Positions 45,077 through 53,911 of a DNA stretch of 64,000 bases are shown here, piece after piece (position 1 is the first letter of the stretch; every line of letters starts with the position of its first letter). The stretch is from a bacterium (Candidatus Blackallbacteria) CG13_big_fil_rev_8_21_14_2_50_49_14 (GTDB lineage Bacteria > Cyanobacteriota > Sericytochromatia > UBA7694), in assembly GCA_002783405.1 (NCBI GenBank), contig PFGG01000066.1, positions 1 through 64,000 on the forward strand, written 5' to 3'. The notes beneath the pieces are model-generated. The model saw only the letters and a program-made list of their open reading frames with translations, was not told the DNA's origin and made no database searches. Both the position numbers and the translations under genes were made by a program.

Positions 45077-46551
45077 GCCCCTCCCCCCTCTTCAAAACAA
45101 ATCTGGAAACAGGTTCCCCGCCCCTGGGGAATAATCTCCAATTCACCCTGCAACTGCCTGACCAAATTCAGAATCAAACGCAACCCCAGCGAAGAGAGCG
45201 TATCAATCTGCAAATCTTTGGGAAGCCCTGAACCATTGTCACAAAAATGCAATTTAAATTTTCGCGGGGCCAGCTCAGAGAGCGAAACCTGAATTTCCGG
45301 TTGAAACGTATCGGCAAAGGCGTGCTTGAGCGCATTGGTGGTCAGTTCATTTAAAATCAGCCCGAGGGGAATGGCCGTGTCCATTTTAAGTGAAATATCC
45401 TCTAGCTCAAGTTTCAGCGCAATCGGCGTAGCGCCATCTGACATGCCCCGCAGCGACTGAGTTAAAAGCCGCTCAATATACTCCCGATAGGGAATCTGGC
45501 TGAAATTTTCAGATTCGTAGAGCATTTCATGAATCATGGCAATTGCGGCAATTCTGCGTTGGGTACAGCGCAAACTTTCTTCTGACTCCAGATTCTGCAA
45601 AAGCTTGATTTGCAGGGTAATCAAAGACACCACCAATTGCAAATTGTTTTTGACCCGGTGGTGGATCTCCTGCAATAGGATTTTCTTTTCCTGCAGCGAA
45701 GCGCGAATCAGTTCTTCACTCAATTTACGATTAAAAAAGAGAGGCGTTGATGATTTTTCCTGAACGCCAGCCTGCGAAAGCTCTGCTTGGAGATAGAGGT
45801 GAATTTTATCGGGGGGGGCCATAATAAAACTACAGGCAGCATCCCCACGGGCCCGGCAGCTGATTTCAACCGCTGTCAGCGGCAGCCCAAAACTGGCCTC
45901 GCACCACCCCGAGGAATAGGCGGCATTCATAATACAGACCGTATCCTGAGAACGCTGCCCACGGGAAATCCAGGAATCGGCCTCAAAGGAATACGGATGG
46001 TTGTATTTCAAAAAGAAATGCTCATTGGGAACCGGGCGACTTTCCGGCAGAATTTCAACAAAGCCCCAACCCGCATAGGCAAAATGTACGGGGCCCGCAG
46101 AAAGTTTTTCAATCGGGTCCTGCAGGTGCATGCGTGCATGAAAAGATTTTGCATCCTCAATGCCCAGCACATGCCCAATATCAAAGAGAAAATCCTGCCC
46201 GGTTTGAAAGGCCGTCTCCAGATCGCGATCACTGTAAAGATAGCTGAGATAATTGAAAAAATCACAGGAAAGAGAAGAGGCCCGAATCAGAACATAACGT
46301 TCGTTGTCGACTTCAATCATGCCCTGTTCTGGCCTGAATTCAAGATTCTGAAAATAACGCTGTACATTGTTCTGAGCCCGCTCAAAAATGGGCGCAAGCG
46401 CTTCTGGAACGGAGACCGTCGCTCCGCACGCTTTTGGGGGCAGCACGGAACCGCACAGGCGCACGTTTTCAGACTCCAGTTCAGCAATCCGAGCTAACAA
46501 ATCCTCACGCGAAAAATCTGTGTAATTGCCCATGCGTCCTCTGTGACTCAA
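45073..46551 (-). CDS. Cytosolic histidine kinase: XylR_N/V4R sensor with HisKA_2
   Basis: 492 residues, no membrane helix. Residues ~75-250 match the XylR_N plus V4R sensor of aromatic-responsive regulators: YNHPYSFEADSWI, NAAYSSGWCEASFGLPLTAV, EISCRARGDAACSFIMAPP with the Cys residues (217, 232, 240) of the V4R metal/ligand site. HisKA_2 at ~280-370 with EIHHRVKNNLQLV (His297/298), then an HATPase_c domain with LGLILNELTTNALKHAF and DNGSGLPKDL. This predicts direct binding of a small hydrophobic ligand in the cytosol. MSHRGRM start at 46551, alternative Met7. Confidence 0.92.
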   Translation of the reverse strand: MSHRGRMGNYTDFSREDLLARIAELESENVRLCGSVLPPKACGATVSVPEALAPIFERAQNNVQRYFQNLEFRPEQGMIEVDNERYVLIRASSLSCDFFNYLSYLYSDRDLETAFQTGQDFLFDIGHVLGIEDAKSFHARMHLQDPIEKLSAGPVHFAYAGWGFVEILPESRPVPNEHFFLKYNHPYSFEADSWISRGQRSQDTVCIMNAAYSSGWCEASFGLPLTAVEISCRARGDAACSFIMAPPDKIHLYLQAELSQAGVQEKSSTPLFFNRKLSEELIRASLQEKKILLQEIHHRVKNNLQLVVSLITLQIKLLQNLESEESLRCTQRRIAAIAMIHEMLYESENFSQIPYREYIERLLTQSLRGMSDGATPIALKLELEDISLKMDTAIPLGLILNELTTNALKHAFADTFQPEIQVSLSELAPRKFKLHFCDNGSGLPKDLQIDTLSSLGLRLILNLVRQLQGELEIIPQGRGTCFQICFEEGGGA

Positions 46552-46607
46552 ATATCATGCAGATGGTATTGCCCTTTATTACGACATATTTTGCAGCAAA
46601 TTGCAAT

Positions 46608-46637
46608 TCACGGGCAAAAAAAGAATTCGGGTATAAT
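46608..46637 (+). promoter_or_regulatory. Promoter before TPR-GT41 copy 2
   Basis: -10 TATAAT at 46632-46637 with a weak -35 TTCACG at 46608-46613, spacer 18; divergent from the histidine kinase gene. Confidence 0.5.
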
Positions 46638-46665
46638 CTAAGGACAGACAAAGAAAGCCCACGTC

Positions 46666-48684
46666 ATGATTTCCAACGAAGCGCAAAGGTATTATCAGCA
46701 AGGTTGTGATCTGCAGCTGGCAGGCCAGCAAACTGCGGCGCTTGACGCTTTTCTGCGTGCCCTGGAACTGGATCCAGGCTTGAGTCTCGCCCATCTCCAA
46801 GTCGGCCAACTCTATCTCGAAGCTCAAAACGATCTTGATTTGGCCCAAGCCGCTTTTGAGAAGGCCCTCAAGTTCAACCCCCAATGCGCCCCTGCCTATT
46901 ATCATCTGGGTCAGGTTCAATACCAACAGGGAAAACCTGTTTCAGCCCTGCAAAACTGGCAACGCTATCTGCAGTTTCAACCTGAAGACAGCAAAGTTCA
47001 ACTTGAAATCGGAGATCTGCTGGCTGAACTTGGAAAAAAGCAACAGGCCAATAACCGCTATCTCAAAGCAAGCAGTCTGGCCCCTCAAAACCAGGAGGCT
47101 TTGGATCGCCAGGTTCAAGCCGAGATCAGTCAAAATCCGCTCCAGTTTTACCAACTCATGCAAGTCTCAGAACAAACCTTTCCCAACGAAAGTTTAGAGT
47201 TGGCACGCAATCTGGCTTTTCTGCTTGAAAACAAAGGGTTTCTCAAAGAAGCCCGCGAGTGCTACGGCAAAGTTCTGGCAAGCCCCCAACTCCCTGATCG
47301 GCTGGCCTGGGAACTCAAACAGGATCTTTTGGTGCCTGTTTTTCCCAGCTCTCAGGCCCAGCAATTGCACTATCTTGAAAAGACCCGTCAAAGTTTAATC
47401 GCCTGGGAAAACCGTCAACTGCCAGCAGCTCCCCCCATTCAAACCAATCTCAGCAATCTTGGGCTCTATCTGCTCAATTGGGTGCCCCTCGAAAACATGG
47501 CCTATAGCGCTTATAACCCCGCCCAGGAGCGTCGTCGCCTGGGACAGGTGCTGCACAAACTCCTGCCCCCCCAAGCCCCGCTGCGCCACGCTACCCTGCG
47601 CAAGCAAAAACGGCGCATCGGTTTTGTTCTGAGTGCTTCGGGGGCCGTTTTAAAATTCATGGTGGGCCTGCTGCAACGCCTGCCTACGAACATTTTTGAG
47701 ATTTATATCCTGCATACCGATAAGGTCAGTGCCGCCTATTTCTCAGCAGAGCGGCTGCAGCCCCAGTTTCAGTACCATTTATTGCAGGAATCGCCTCGGG
47801 CAGTCGTTCAGCAAATTCGTGATCTGGAACTGGATATTCTTTACCTGACCGAGCCCAATGCCCAACAGGGCATGCAAAGCCTTTTGGCAAGTTTCAGGCT
47901 GGCCCCGGTTCAGGTCACCTCCTGGCTCAGTTCAGGCACCACCGGCCAACCCCATCTTGACTATTTTCTTTCCAGTGAATTGGTTGAGCCCCCTGAAAAC
48001 CCCGCGCAATACTATACAGAACGCTTGGTTTTACAGAAAACCCTGCCCACCTATTTTTTTCGCCCCCCTCGGGTTCGCAAATATCAGCGCAGTGATTATG
48101 GGCTGCCCGAAACAGGGCAACTCTATCTCTGCCCCCATCTGATGCATAAAATTCAACCTGATTTTGAAACCCTGATGGCCGAGATCCTGCGCGCAGATCC
48201 CGAAGGCCACCTGGTTTTACTGACCAACCCCAATAATGAGGAATTGCGGGGCCTTCTGTTGCAACGCTTTGAGCAAAATATCCCCGAGCTCATGTCGCGG
48301 ATTTGGTTTTTGCCTTACCTCAAATCTGAAGAATATCTGAATCTGCTTGAAATCGGGGATGTCAGTCTGGATCCGCTCTATTTCGGGGGGGGAACCACCA
48401 GTTATGAAGCCCTGGGAAGTGGAATTCCCATGATCACCCTGCCCGACCCTGAGCGCCTGCATGGGCGCGTGACCCTGGGATGCTACCGCAAAATGGGCCT
48501 GGAAGCCTGCATTGCCAAAGATCGCCAGGATTACGTACAAAAAGCCCTTGCCATTGCCTCGGATAAAAAACGCAATGCCGAGATTCGCGCTGAAATTCTG
48601 GCCCAGGCCGATCAACTGTTTGAAGATCAGGCAGCTGTCAGCGAACTCTGCGAATTCTTAAGTTCGGTCAGTCTGCGGGCCTGA
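46666..48684 (+). CDS. TPR protein with GT41 (O-GlcNAc transferase-like) domain, copy 2
   Basis: 672 residues. About four tetratricopeptide repeats in ~1-135 (AQRYYQQGCDLQLAGQQTAA, APAYYHLGQVQYQQGKPVSA), a helical linker to ~300, then GT41: RIGFVLSASGAVLKFMVGLL, SWLSSGTTGQPHLDYFLSSE, HLMHKIQPDFETLM with the UDP-binding Lys, RIWFLPYLKSEEYLNLL, LDPLYFGGGTTSYEALGSG and GCYRKMGLEACIA. Where OGT and copy 1 have His near HSIM/HPT, this copy has SGAVLKF, so the active-site region differs. Closest to copy 3 directly downstream. Substrate unknown. Confidence 0.92.
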   Translation: MISNEAQRYYQQGCDLQLAGQQTAALDAFLRALELDPGLSLAHLQVGQLYLEAQNDLDLAQAAFEKALKFNPQCAPAYYHLGQVQYQQGKPVSALQNWQRYLQFQPEDSKVQLEIGDLLAELGKKQQANNRYLKASSLAPQNQEALDRQVQAEISQNPLQFYQLMQVSEQTFPNESLELARNLAFLLENKGFLKEARECYGKVLASPQLPDRLAWELKQDLLVPVFPSSQAQQLHYLEKTRQSLIAWENRQLPAAPPIQTNLSNLGLYLLNWVPLENMAYSAYNPAQERRRLGQVLHKLLPPQAPLRHATLRKQKRRIGFVLSASGAVLKFMVGLLQRLPTNIFEIYILHTDKVSAAYFSAERLQPQFQYHLLQESPRAVVQQIRDLELDILYLTEPNAQQGMQSLLASFRLAPVQVTSWLSSGTTGQPHLDYFLSSELVEPPENPAQYYTERLVLQKTLPTYFFRPPRVRKYQRSDYGLPETGQLYLCPHLMHKIQPDFETLMAEILRADPEGHLVLLTNPNNEELRGLLLQRFEQNIPELMSRIWFLPYLKSEEYLNLLEIGDVSLDPLYFGGGTTSYEALGSGIPMITLPDPERLHGRVTLGCYRKMGLEACIAKDRQDYVQKALAIASDKKRNAEIRAEILAQADQLFEDQAAVSELCEFLSSVSLRA

Positions 48685-48803
48685 ATCCAAATCCCCGCAG
48701 CCCGAAAAAAACACTCTGGAAATAGCCATTCCGGGACAGGGTGCCCACAGGAGCACATTGCCCAAATAGGCCTTGGGAGTATCACAGCGTTTGCAGCCAG
48801 CCC

Positions 48804-48812
48804 TGTTATAAT
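48804..48812 (+). promoter_or_regulatory. Extended -10 before TPR-GT41 copy 3
   Basis: TGT-TATAAT, about 31 bases before the GTG start, so copy 3 can be expressed apart from copy 2. Confidence 0.55.
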
Positions 48813-48843
48813 TATTGAGAAAGCCAGGGGAAGCAGAAAACGC

Positions 48844-50952
48844 GTGCAAGAAGAACTCGAACATTTTGAAGAAGCCCAGCAGCTCCATGCCGAAGGGCAA
48901 TGGGGGCTGGCTGCACTGCACTACCAAATGGCACTGGAATTGGCTCCCGATTTCAGTGAGGCCCGTTATCAACTGGGGTTGCTTCATAAAGCCCAACATG
49001 AACCTGAACAAGCCATTCTCTGCTTCAAAGAAGTGCTTGACCACAATCCCCTGTTTGCTGCCGCCTATTTTCAACTGGGGCAAATTTACCAAAGCTATTA
49101 TGGTGCCTTTGAAGAAGCCCTGCACTATTATCGCAAAACACAACAATTGGATATGCAATATGCCGAGGCCTATTACTGTGCAGGCATGCTGCAAAAAGAA
49201 CTGGGACAATTTGCCCAGGCTTCGCAGAGTTTTCTGAAATTTGTTCAGTTTCAGCCCGACCGTGCCGATGTTTATACCCAATTGGGTGAATTGATGACCT
49301 ATTTGCAACAGCCCCTCAAGGCCAGCCAATACTACTCAAAAGCACTTGAAATTGACCCCGAAAACACCCAGGCCCTGATGCCCTGGCTGCACCTGAAGAT
49401 TGGGCAAGACCCCCATAAAATGATGGCCTTTCTGATCGAGATCGCAACGAGCTATCCCCATTTGCGCAGCCAGATCGCCTGTCAGGTGGGGCGTCTGATG
49501 GAGGGCATTGACGATACTGACGAAGCACAAAAATGCTACCAGATGGCCCTTGAAGATCCTGAGCTGCCCGACCGGGAAGCCTGGCAACTGAAAGAGGCCC
49601 TACTGCTGTCCCTCTTTCCCAAAGACAAGGCCAGCCAGGAAGCCCAGATCGAAAAACTCAAGCACAGCCTGCAGACCTTTGAAGCCGATCCCCACTTTTT
49701 AGCCGAAAACAAAATTCACGAAGATTTCAGCAATGCCGAAAGCTATTTTCTGAGCTGGCATGCCCTGCTACAACTGGCCTATACGGCGCATGACCCCCGT
49801 GTGCCTCGAGAGCAATTGGCGCGTTTATTGCAAAAATGCCTGCCCCCCCTTCCAGGCCAGCCCCGCCAAAGCCTGCGCCCAGACAAACGCCGGGTAGGCT
49901 TTGTCTTATACGAATCAGGCGCTGTGCATAAATTTTTAATCGGCATTCTGCAACGCCTCTCCGACCCCGAGCTTGAGATCTTTATTTTCATGAGCGAATA
50001 TGGCTCTGCCTATTTCTCCCCCATGCTGCAAACACGCGACTTTGAACAAATTCTGCTCTCCAATCAGGTGCCTGAAGCCCTTCAGCAAATTCTGGAGGCC
50101 GATCTGGATATTCTCTTTTTCTCAGAGCCCAATACCACGCATATGAACCAGACCCTTCTGGCCGCCTATCGGCTGGCCCCCATTCAGGTCACTTCCTGGC
50201 TCAGTTCGGGCACCACGGGCCAACCGCATATGGACTATTTTCTTTCCAGTCATCTGCTGGAAAGAGCCGAAAACCCACAGGATTTGTATTCCGAACAACT
50301 GGTGCTGAATCAAACCATCCCCACCTTTTTCGCACGCCCCGAAAAGCCCACCCCTTGGCCACGCTCTGACTATGGCCTGCCAGCAGAAGGGCGCCTCTAC
50401 CTCTGCCCCCATGTCATGAGCAAACTGCAACCTGATTTTGACGCCATTTTGGCAGGCATTCTCAAACAGGATCCTGAAGGACAGCTGGTGCTGGTAACCA
50501 ACCCCGATCTGCCTGCCAATCGCGATGCGCTTTTGCTCAGGTTTGAAGCCGAAATGCCCGAACAGCTTCCTCGGATCTGGTTTTTGCCCAAACTCAATCC
50601 CGCCGATTTTCTCAGCCTGCTGTTGCTTGGAGAGGTAATGCTCGATCCACTCTACTTTGGGGGCGGCACCACCAGCTATGAAGCCCTGGCTTTGGGCTTG
50701 CCTGTGGTGACCTTGCCAGGTGAAAGACTCCACGGGCGCATCACCCAGGCCTGTTATCTCAAGATGGGCATCACAGAGTGCATCGTTTCAAGCCCCGAAG
50801 CGTATATTGCAACGGCGGTCAAAATTGCTACAGATGCTGAATACAATCAAGCCTTACGTGAAAAAATTCTGCAAAAATCGGGGCTGATCTTTGAAGAAGC
50901 CTTGGCAGTTCGGGAAATGGAAAACTTTCTACGCACGGTACAGATACGATGA
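48844..50952 (+). CDS. TPR protein with GT41 (O-GlcNAc transferase-like) domain, copy 3
   Basis: 702 residues, GTG start with AGGGGAAG upstream. Six or so tetratricopeptide repeats (~1-230), then GT41 much like copy 2: RVGFVLYESGAVHKFLIGIL (a His returns where copy 2 has Leu), SWLSSGTTGQPHMDYFLSSH, HVMSKLQPDFDAIL, RIWFLPKLNPADFLSLL, LDPLYFGGGTTSYEALALG. The long identical blocks show that copies 2 and 3 arose by a tandem duplication, later diverged. The stop overlaps the phosphatase gene by four bases (ATGA), giving a coupled pair. Protein target unknown. Confidence 0.92.
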   Translation: MQEELEHFEEAQQLHAEGQWGLAALHYQMALELAPDFSEARYQLGLLHKAQHEPEQAILCFKEVLDHNPLFAAAYFQLGQIYQSYYGAFEEALHYYRKTQQLDMQYAEAYYCAGMLQKELGQFAQASQSFLKFVQFQPDRADVYTQLGELMTYLQQPLKASQYYSKALEIDPENTQALMPWLHLKIGQDPHKMMAFLIEIATSYPHLRSQIACQVGRLMEGIDDTDEAQKCYQMALEDPELPDREAWQLKEALLLSLFPKDKASQEAQIEKLKHSLQTFEADPHFLAENKIHEDFSNAESYFLSWHALLQLAYTAHDPRVPREQLARLLQKCLPPLPGQPRQSLRPDKRRVGFVLYESGAVHKFLIGILQRLSDPELEIFIFMSEYGSAYFSPMLQTRDFEQILLSNQVPEALQQILEADLDILFFSEPNTTHMNQTLLAAYRLAPIQVTSWLSSGTTGQPHMDYFLSSHLLERAENPQDLYSEQLVLNQTIPTFFARPEKPTPWPRSDYGLPAEGRLYLCPHVMSKLQPDFDAILAGILKQDPEGQLVLVTNPDLPANRDALLLRFEAEMPEQLPRIWFLPKLNPADFLSLLLLGEVMLDPLYFGGGTTSYEALALGLPVVTLPGERLHGRITQACYLKMGITECIVSSPEAYIATAVKIATDAEYNQALREKILQKSGLIFEEALAVREMENFLRTVQIR

Positions 50953-51809
50953 GCAAAAAACCACAAGCCACCTATCTGGTGGGGGATATCCATGGCTGTT
51001 ACCAGGAATGGCTCAGCCTGGAAGAAAAGATTTACAAACAGGCTGCCCACCGCGGGCAAAGCCCCTTGATTGTTTCGGTCGGAGACCTGATTGATCGTGG
51101 CCCCGACTCGGCCAAGGTTGTTGCCCATTTTGGGGCGGGTGTCCGGGCGGGCACCCATGCCGTGGTCATGGGCAACCATGAGCTGATGATGCTGGAATGC
51201 CTGTGGGAATGGGCTCCCTGGAATTTTGACAGCACAGGTTGGCCGGCCTGGTTGAACAATTACCGCAAAACCTGGGAAGCCAAGGAGGGCTTCAGCCGTT
51301 GGTTGCCCTGGGAAGACTACCGCGTGTTTGCCCGCAGCCTCTGGCTCAGCCAGGGAGGCTACCAAACCCTCAGCAGTTATGGCTGCGACCCTCACCAACC
51401 CGGTACCTGGCTGATTCCCCCTGAAACCCTGCAGTTTTTACTGCATTTGCCCTATGTTTGGGAAAACGAAGAGGTGATTGTGACCCACGCCTTGGCCCGC
51501 CCCCAGGATCTCAAACTGATTCAGGAACTGGGCCCTCTTCGCGATAAACACGCTGGCGCCGCCCAAGCCTTTTTACAGCACAGCCATTCGCTGATCTGGA
51601 ACCGCACGCCACCCCGTGTCTCCCCCGATAGCAAAAACCGTTTGCATGTTTCAGGGCATACCCCCGTCTCGCGTCTGAAACGCTGGAAACAGGCCCAATG
51701 CCTGCAAATCGATACGGCCTGTGTTTATGGCAGTCGGCTCAGCACCTGGTGTGTAGAAAGCCAGGAACGTTTGAGTGTCAAAGCAGCACGGAACTATTTG
51801 CATCCTTAA
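50949..51809 (+). CDS. PPP-family metallophosphatase (ApaH/Ser-Thr phosphatase type)
   Basis: 286 residues. Metal-site motifs GDIHGC, GDLIDRGPDS and GNHE near the N-terminus, later HALARP and SGHTPV, are those of the phosphoprotein-phosphatase/ApaH superfamily. Could act on Ap4A-type nucleotides or on phosphoproteins; the sequence does not separate the two. ATGA overlap with TPR-GT41 copy 3 suggests linked function, perhaps paired removal of phosphate and addition of sugar, and a Ser/Thr kinase is encoded 6 kb away. No membrane helix. Confidence 0.9.
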   Translation: MSKKPQATYLVGDIHGCYQEWLSLEEKIYKQAAHRGQSPLIVSVGDLIDRGPDSAKVVAHFGAGVRAGTHAVVMGNHELMMLECLWEWAPWNFDSTGWPAWLNNYRKTWEAKEGFSRWLPWEDYRVFARSLWLSQGGYQTLSSYGCDPHQPGTWLIPPETLQFLLHLPYVWENEEVIVTHALARPQDLKLIQELGPLRDKHAGAAQAFLQHSHSLIWNRTPPRVSPDSKNRLHVSGHTPVSRLKRWKQAQCLQIDTACVYGSRLSTWCVESQERLSVKAARNYLHP

Positions 51810-51884
51810 AAACCCTGAAAAGACGCAAGCAAACGGGTTTGAAACAGCTCCGTAGCACAGGGGTGAATCTGCTAAAATACAGCC

Positions 51885-52733
51885 ATGACAGACACCAAAG
51901 CCGAACATATTCCCTGGGATGACGCATTCAAACAATTGATGCGTGAAACTCTGGGTACGCTTGGGTTGGAAGTAATTGAAGATCCCAAGCTGGGCAAGCT
52001 CCCCCTCAAGGCGGACTTGGTGATCATCTCCCCTCAGGATCAGCAGGGAGAATGGCAAACTCACCCCCTCTGGAAATATTTAACCGATCAGAATCTGCTT
52101 GAATTCAAATCAATTGCAGACCCACTGAAACCTGGAGATTTTGAAGTCCTTTTGGCCTATACCCTGCTTTATCGGGTCAAATTCAAAATTGGCTACGAGG
52201 CCCATCTCAGCTCTTGGTTAGTAGTTCCGAGTTTAACCCCCACGCTTGAACAGGCTTTGGCCCATTACCAGATAGCCATCACCGAAATTCTACCCGGATT
52301 CTGGCAGGCCAAAACGCTTTTCCCCCTCTATCTGGTGGCGTATAATCGCTTACCATTAGAGTTACCATATAGTCAGCTCAAACTGTTTATTAAATCGGGT
52401 GAACCTTTACAGCAAATCTTTCAGGCCGTGTTAGAATCAGAACAGAGACAAAGCTGGCTGGAAGCCATGCTCACCATCATGGAACTGATTCACCCTTTGG
52501 ATTCTCAGGAGGTACTTAAAAAGATGGGATTGGCTGCAGAACGTCAGGAACTGAGAAAAACCATGCTGGAGTTGGTCAAACCCGATCTTGAGCAGGAGCT
52601 GGCTGAACGGAAACAACAAGGCAAACTTGAAGGTAAACTTGAAACTGCCCGCCAGATGAAAGCTGATGGAATGCCTGTGGCCAGTATCTGCAAGTACACG
52701 GGGTTAAGCGAAGCAGAGGTCGCAGCCCTTTAA
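51885..52733 (+). CDS. Rpn-like PD-(D/E)XK nuclease family protein
   Basis: 282 residues. Nuclease core with Asp44 (KADLVI) and Glu73-Phe-Lys75 (LLEFKSIADPL), the D...ExK pattern. The C-terminus has a charged coiled coil (QELAERKQQGKLEGKLETAR) and a small helix-turn-helix-like end (MKADGMPVASICKYTGLSEA), the arrangement of the Rpn/YhgA-type recombination-promoting nucleases and related cyanobacterial DUF4351-like proteins. Such genes are often many-copy and mobile. Intact. Convergent with the ankyrin-like gene two bases away. Confidence 0.82.
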   Translation: MTDTKAEHIPWDDAFKQLMRETLGTLGLEVIEDPKLGKLPLKADLVIISPQDQQGEWQTHPLWKYLTDQNLLEFKSIADPLKPGDFEVLLAYTLLYRVKFKIGYEAHLSSWLVVPSLTPTLEQALAHYQIAITEILPGFWQAKTLFPLYLVAYNRLPLELPYSQLKLFIKSGEPLQQIFQAVLESEQRQSWLEAMLTIMELIHPLDSQEVLKKMGLAAERQELRKTMLELVKPDLEQELAERKQQGKLEGKLETARQMKADGMPVASICKYTGLSEAEVAAL

Positions 52734-52734
52734 A

Positions 52735-53517
52735 CTATCCCGCAAAGGGAATGCCCTGTGCTGTGGCTGGGTCAAAGGGCAGGGGGCAGTACAACTGCTC
52801 TTGCATGAGCTCTGCCACGGTCTTGGCCCCAGCCTCAAGCAAGGCCGTGACGATGGGTTCAAACTCAATTTCACGGGCGAAATCCAAAACTGTGCCTGTT
52901 CCTGTTTTTCTAAAATAACTGGTTGAAGAATCATAATAATTTAATTCAGCACCAGCCTTAATCGTATAGAGTACACTCTCTTTCCGCGGAGATAAAAAAC
53001 CACAATGATAGTCATCATCACAAAAGCGATCATATTCACGCATAAATAATTCCCAAAGTAAACGAGGCCATCTCTTCACATTTGTTCCATGATTGATCAG
53101 TCCATCTGCAATTTCAAAATGATTAAAGAGAATAGCATAGTATATTGGATCAAAATATACCTTATGCCATTGAGAGTTTAGACAAAAATATTCTTGTAAA
53201 AGTTTACTGTCATTTTCATCACATGCTTTATCAAGAAGACAGAAGTCAGAAAAATTATAGAAAAATTTATAAGAATAAACTTTAGTTTTGGGATCTGACT
53301 CAGGAAATCGGCTAGAAAAAAAAGAAGCTAACCAATCACCAATTGGGGTTTGACGGTGAATCTTTGATATATAGAGAGGCGGAAATACAAGCTTTTTCCA
53401 ATCAATCCCCTGCTTATCTAAATTCACAATCTCAGCAATATTTCCCTCAAGCAGGGCCTGATACACCTGCTGATCAAGTGAATTCTCCAAATGCACTTCG
53501 GGGGGCCAAGTCATCAT
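52735..53517 (-). CDS. Ankyrin-like protein, AT-rich
   Basis: 260 residues, no signal or membrane helix. The N-terminal QALLEGNIAEIVNLDKQGID and the C-terminal EPIVTALLEAGAKTVAELMQ have ankyrin-repeat character (x-LLE-x-G-x-x-x); the middle (CLLDKACDENDSKLLQEYFC, PIYYAILFNHFEIADGLINH) reads as degenerate repeats. Base composition between about 52900 and 53520 is distinctly AT-richer than the neighbours and the codon use differs, as in the candidate immunity gene at 1570-2646. Ankyrin proteins are frequent as immunity proteins in polymorphic toxin loci, but no toxin is next to it. Function unproven. Confidence 0.72.
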   Translation of the reverse strand: MMTWPPEVHLENSLDQQVYQALLEGNIAEIVNLDKQGIDWKKLVFPPLYISKIHRQTPIGDWLASFFSSRFPESDPKTKVYSYKFFYNFSDFCLLDKACDENDSKLLQEYFCLNSQWHKVYFDPIYYAILFNHFEIADGLINHGTNVKRWPRLLWELFMREYDRFCDDDYHCGFLSPRKESVLYTIKAGAELNYYDSSTSYFRKTGTGTVLDFAREIEFEPIVTALLEAGAKTVAELMQEQLYCPLPFDPATAQGIPFAG

Positions 53518-53582
53518 TCATCCTCGCTAAAATACACAGAACCATTTTATGACCGCTATTTTGTCACGGGTCACAATATCAT

Positions 53583-53831
53583 TCAGGAATAAGTCACAAC
53601 CAATTGCCCCTGTTCAAACAAGTGCTGAGTCAAAGCCTGAAGCGAAAGAAATGTAATCAGCCATTTGCTTTTGCCCAGTCCATACTTGAATGGGTCGATT
53701 GATACATCTGCATATAGCATAAAGGAAATTCCATTAGAAGATCTTTCAAGTTCAGAATCCAATGAAAAGTAACAACGCCTGAGCTTGAAAGCAAATCGAA
53801 ACGATCTACACCCTTGAAGTTTATTAAAAAC
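53583..53831 (-). pseudogene. Possible coding remnant upstream of the ankyrin-like gene
   Basis: A minus-strand frame of 82 codons opens after a stop just beyond 53831 and ends with TGA at 53585-53583. It has no ATG until 53720 (45 residues left), though TTG is available earlier. The translation is protein-like and free of low complexity (e.g. SNGISFMLYADVSIDPFKYG, then SKWLITFLSLQALTQHLFEQ). Same strand as the ankyrin-like gene, 65 bases upstream of it. It may be a broken small gene, or a short one with an unusual start. I do not recognise it. Confidence 0.35.
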
Positions 53832-53911
53832 TTAATGCTTATATAACCTTGTTTGGTGCTTTGAGCGGCGATAAGAAAACTATCTAATTTGCGTAGGAGA
53901 GCTCTCTGTCT

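Noticed and set aside
32549-50952. Possible insertion-sequence or transposon origin of the repeated TPR-GT41 genes
   Set aside because: No transposase, terminal repeats or target duplications; copies differ in length and are plain paralogues.
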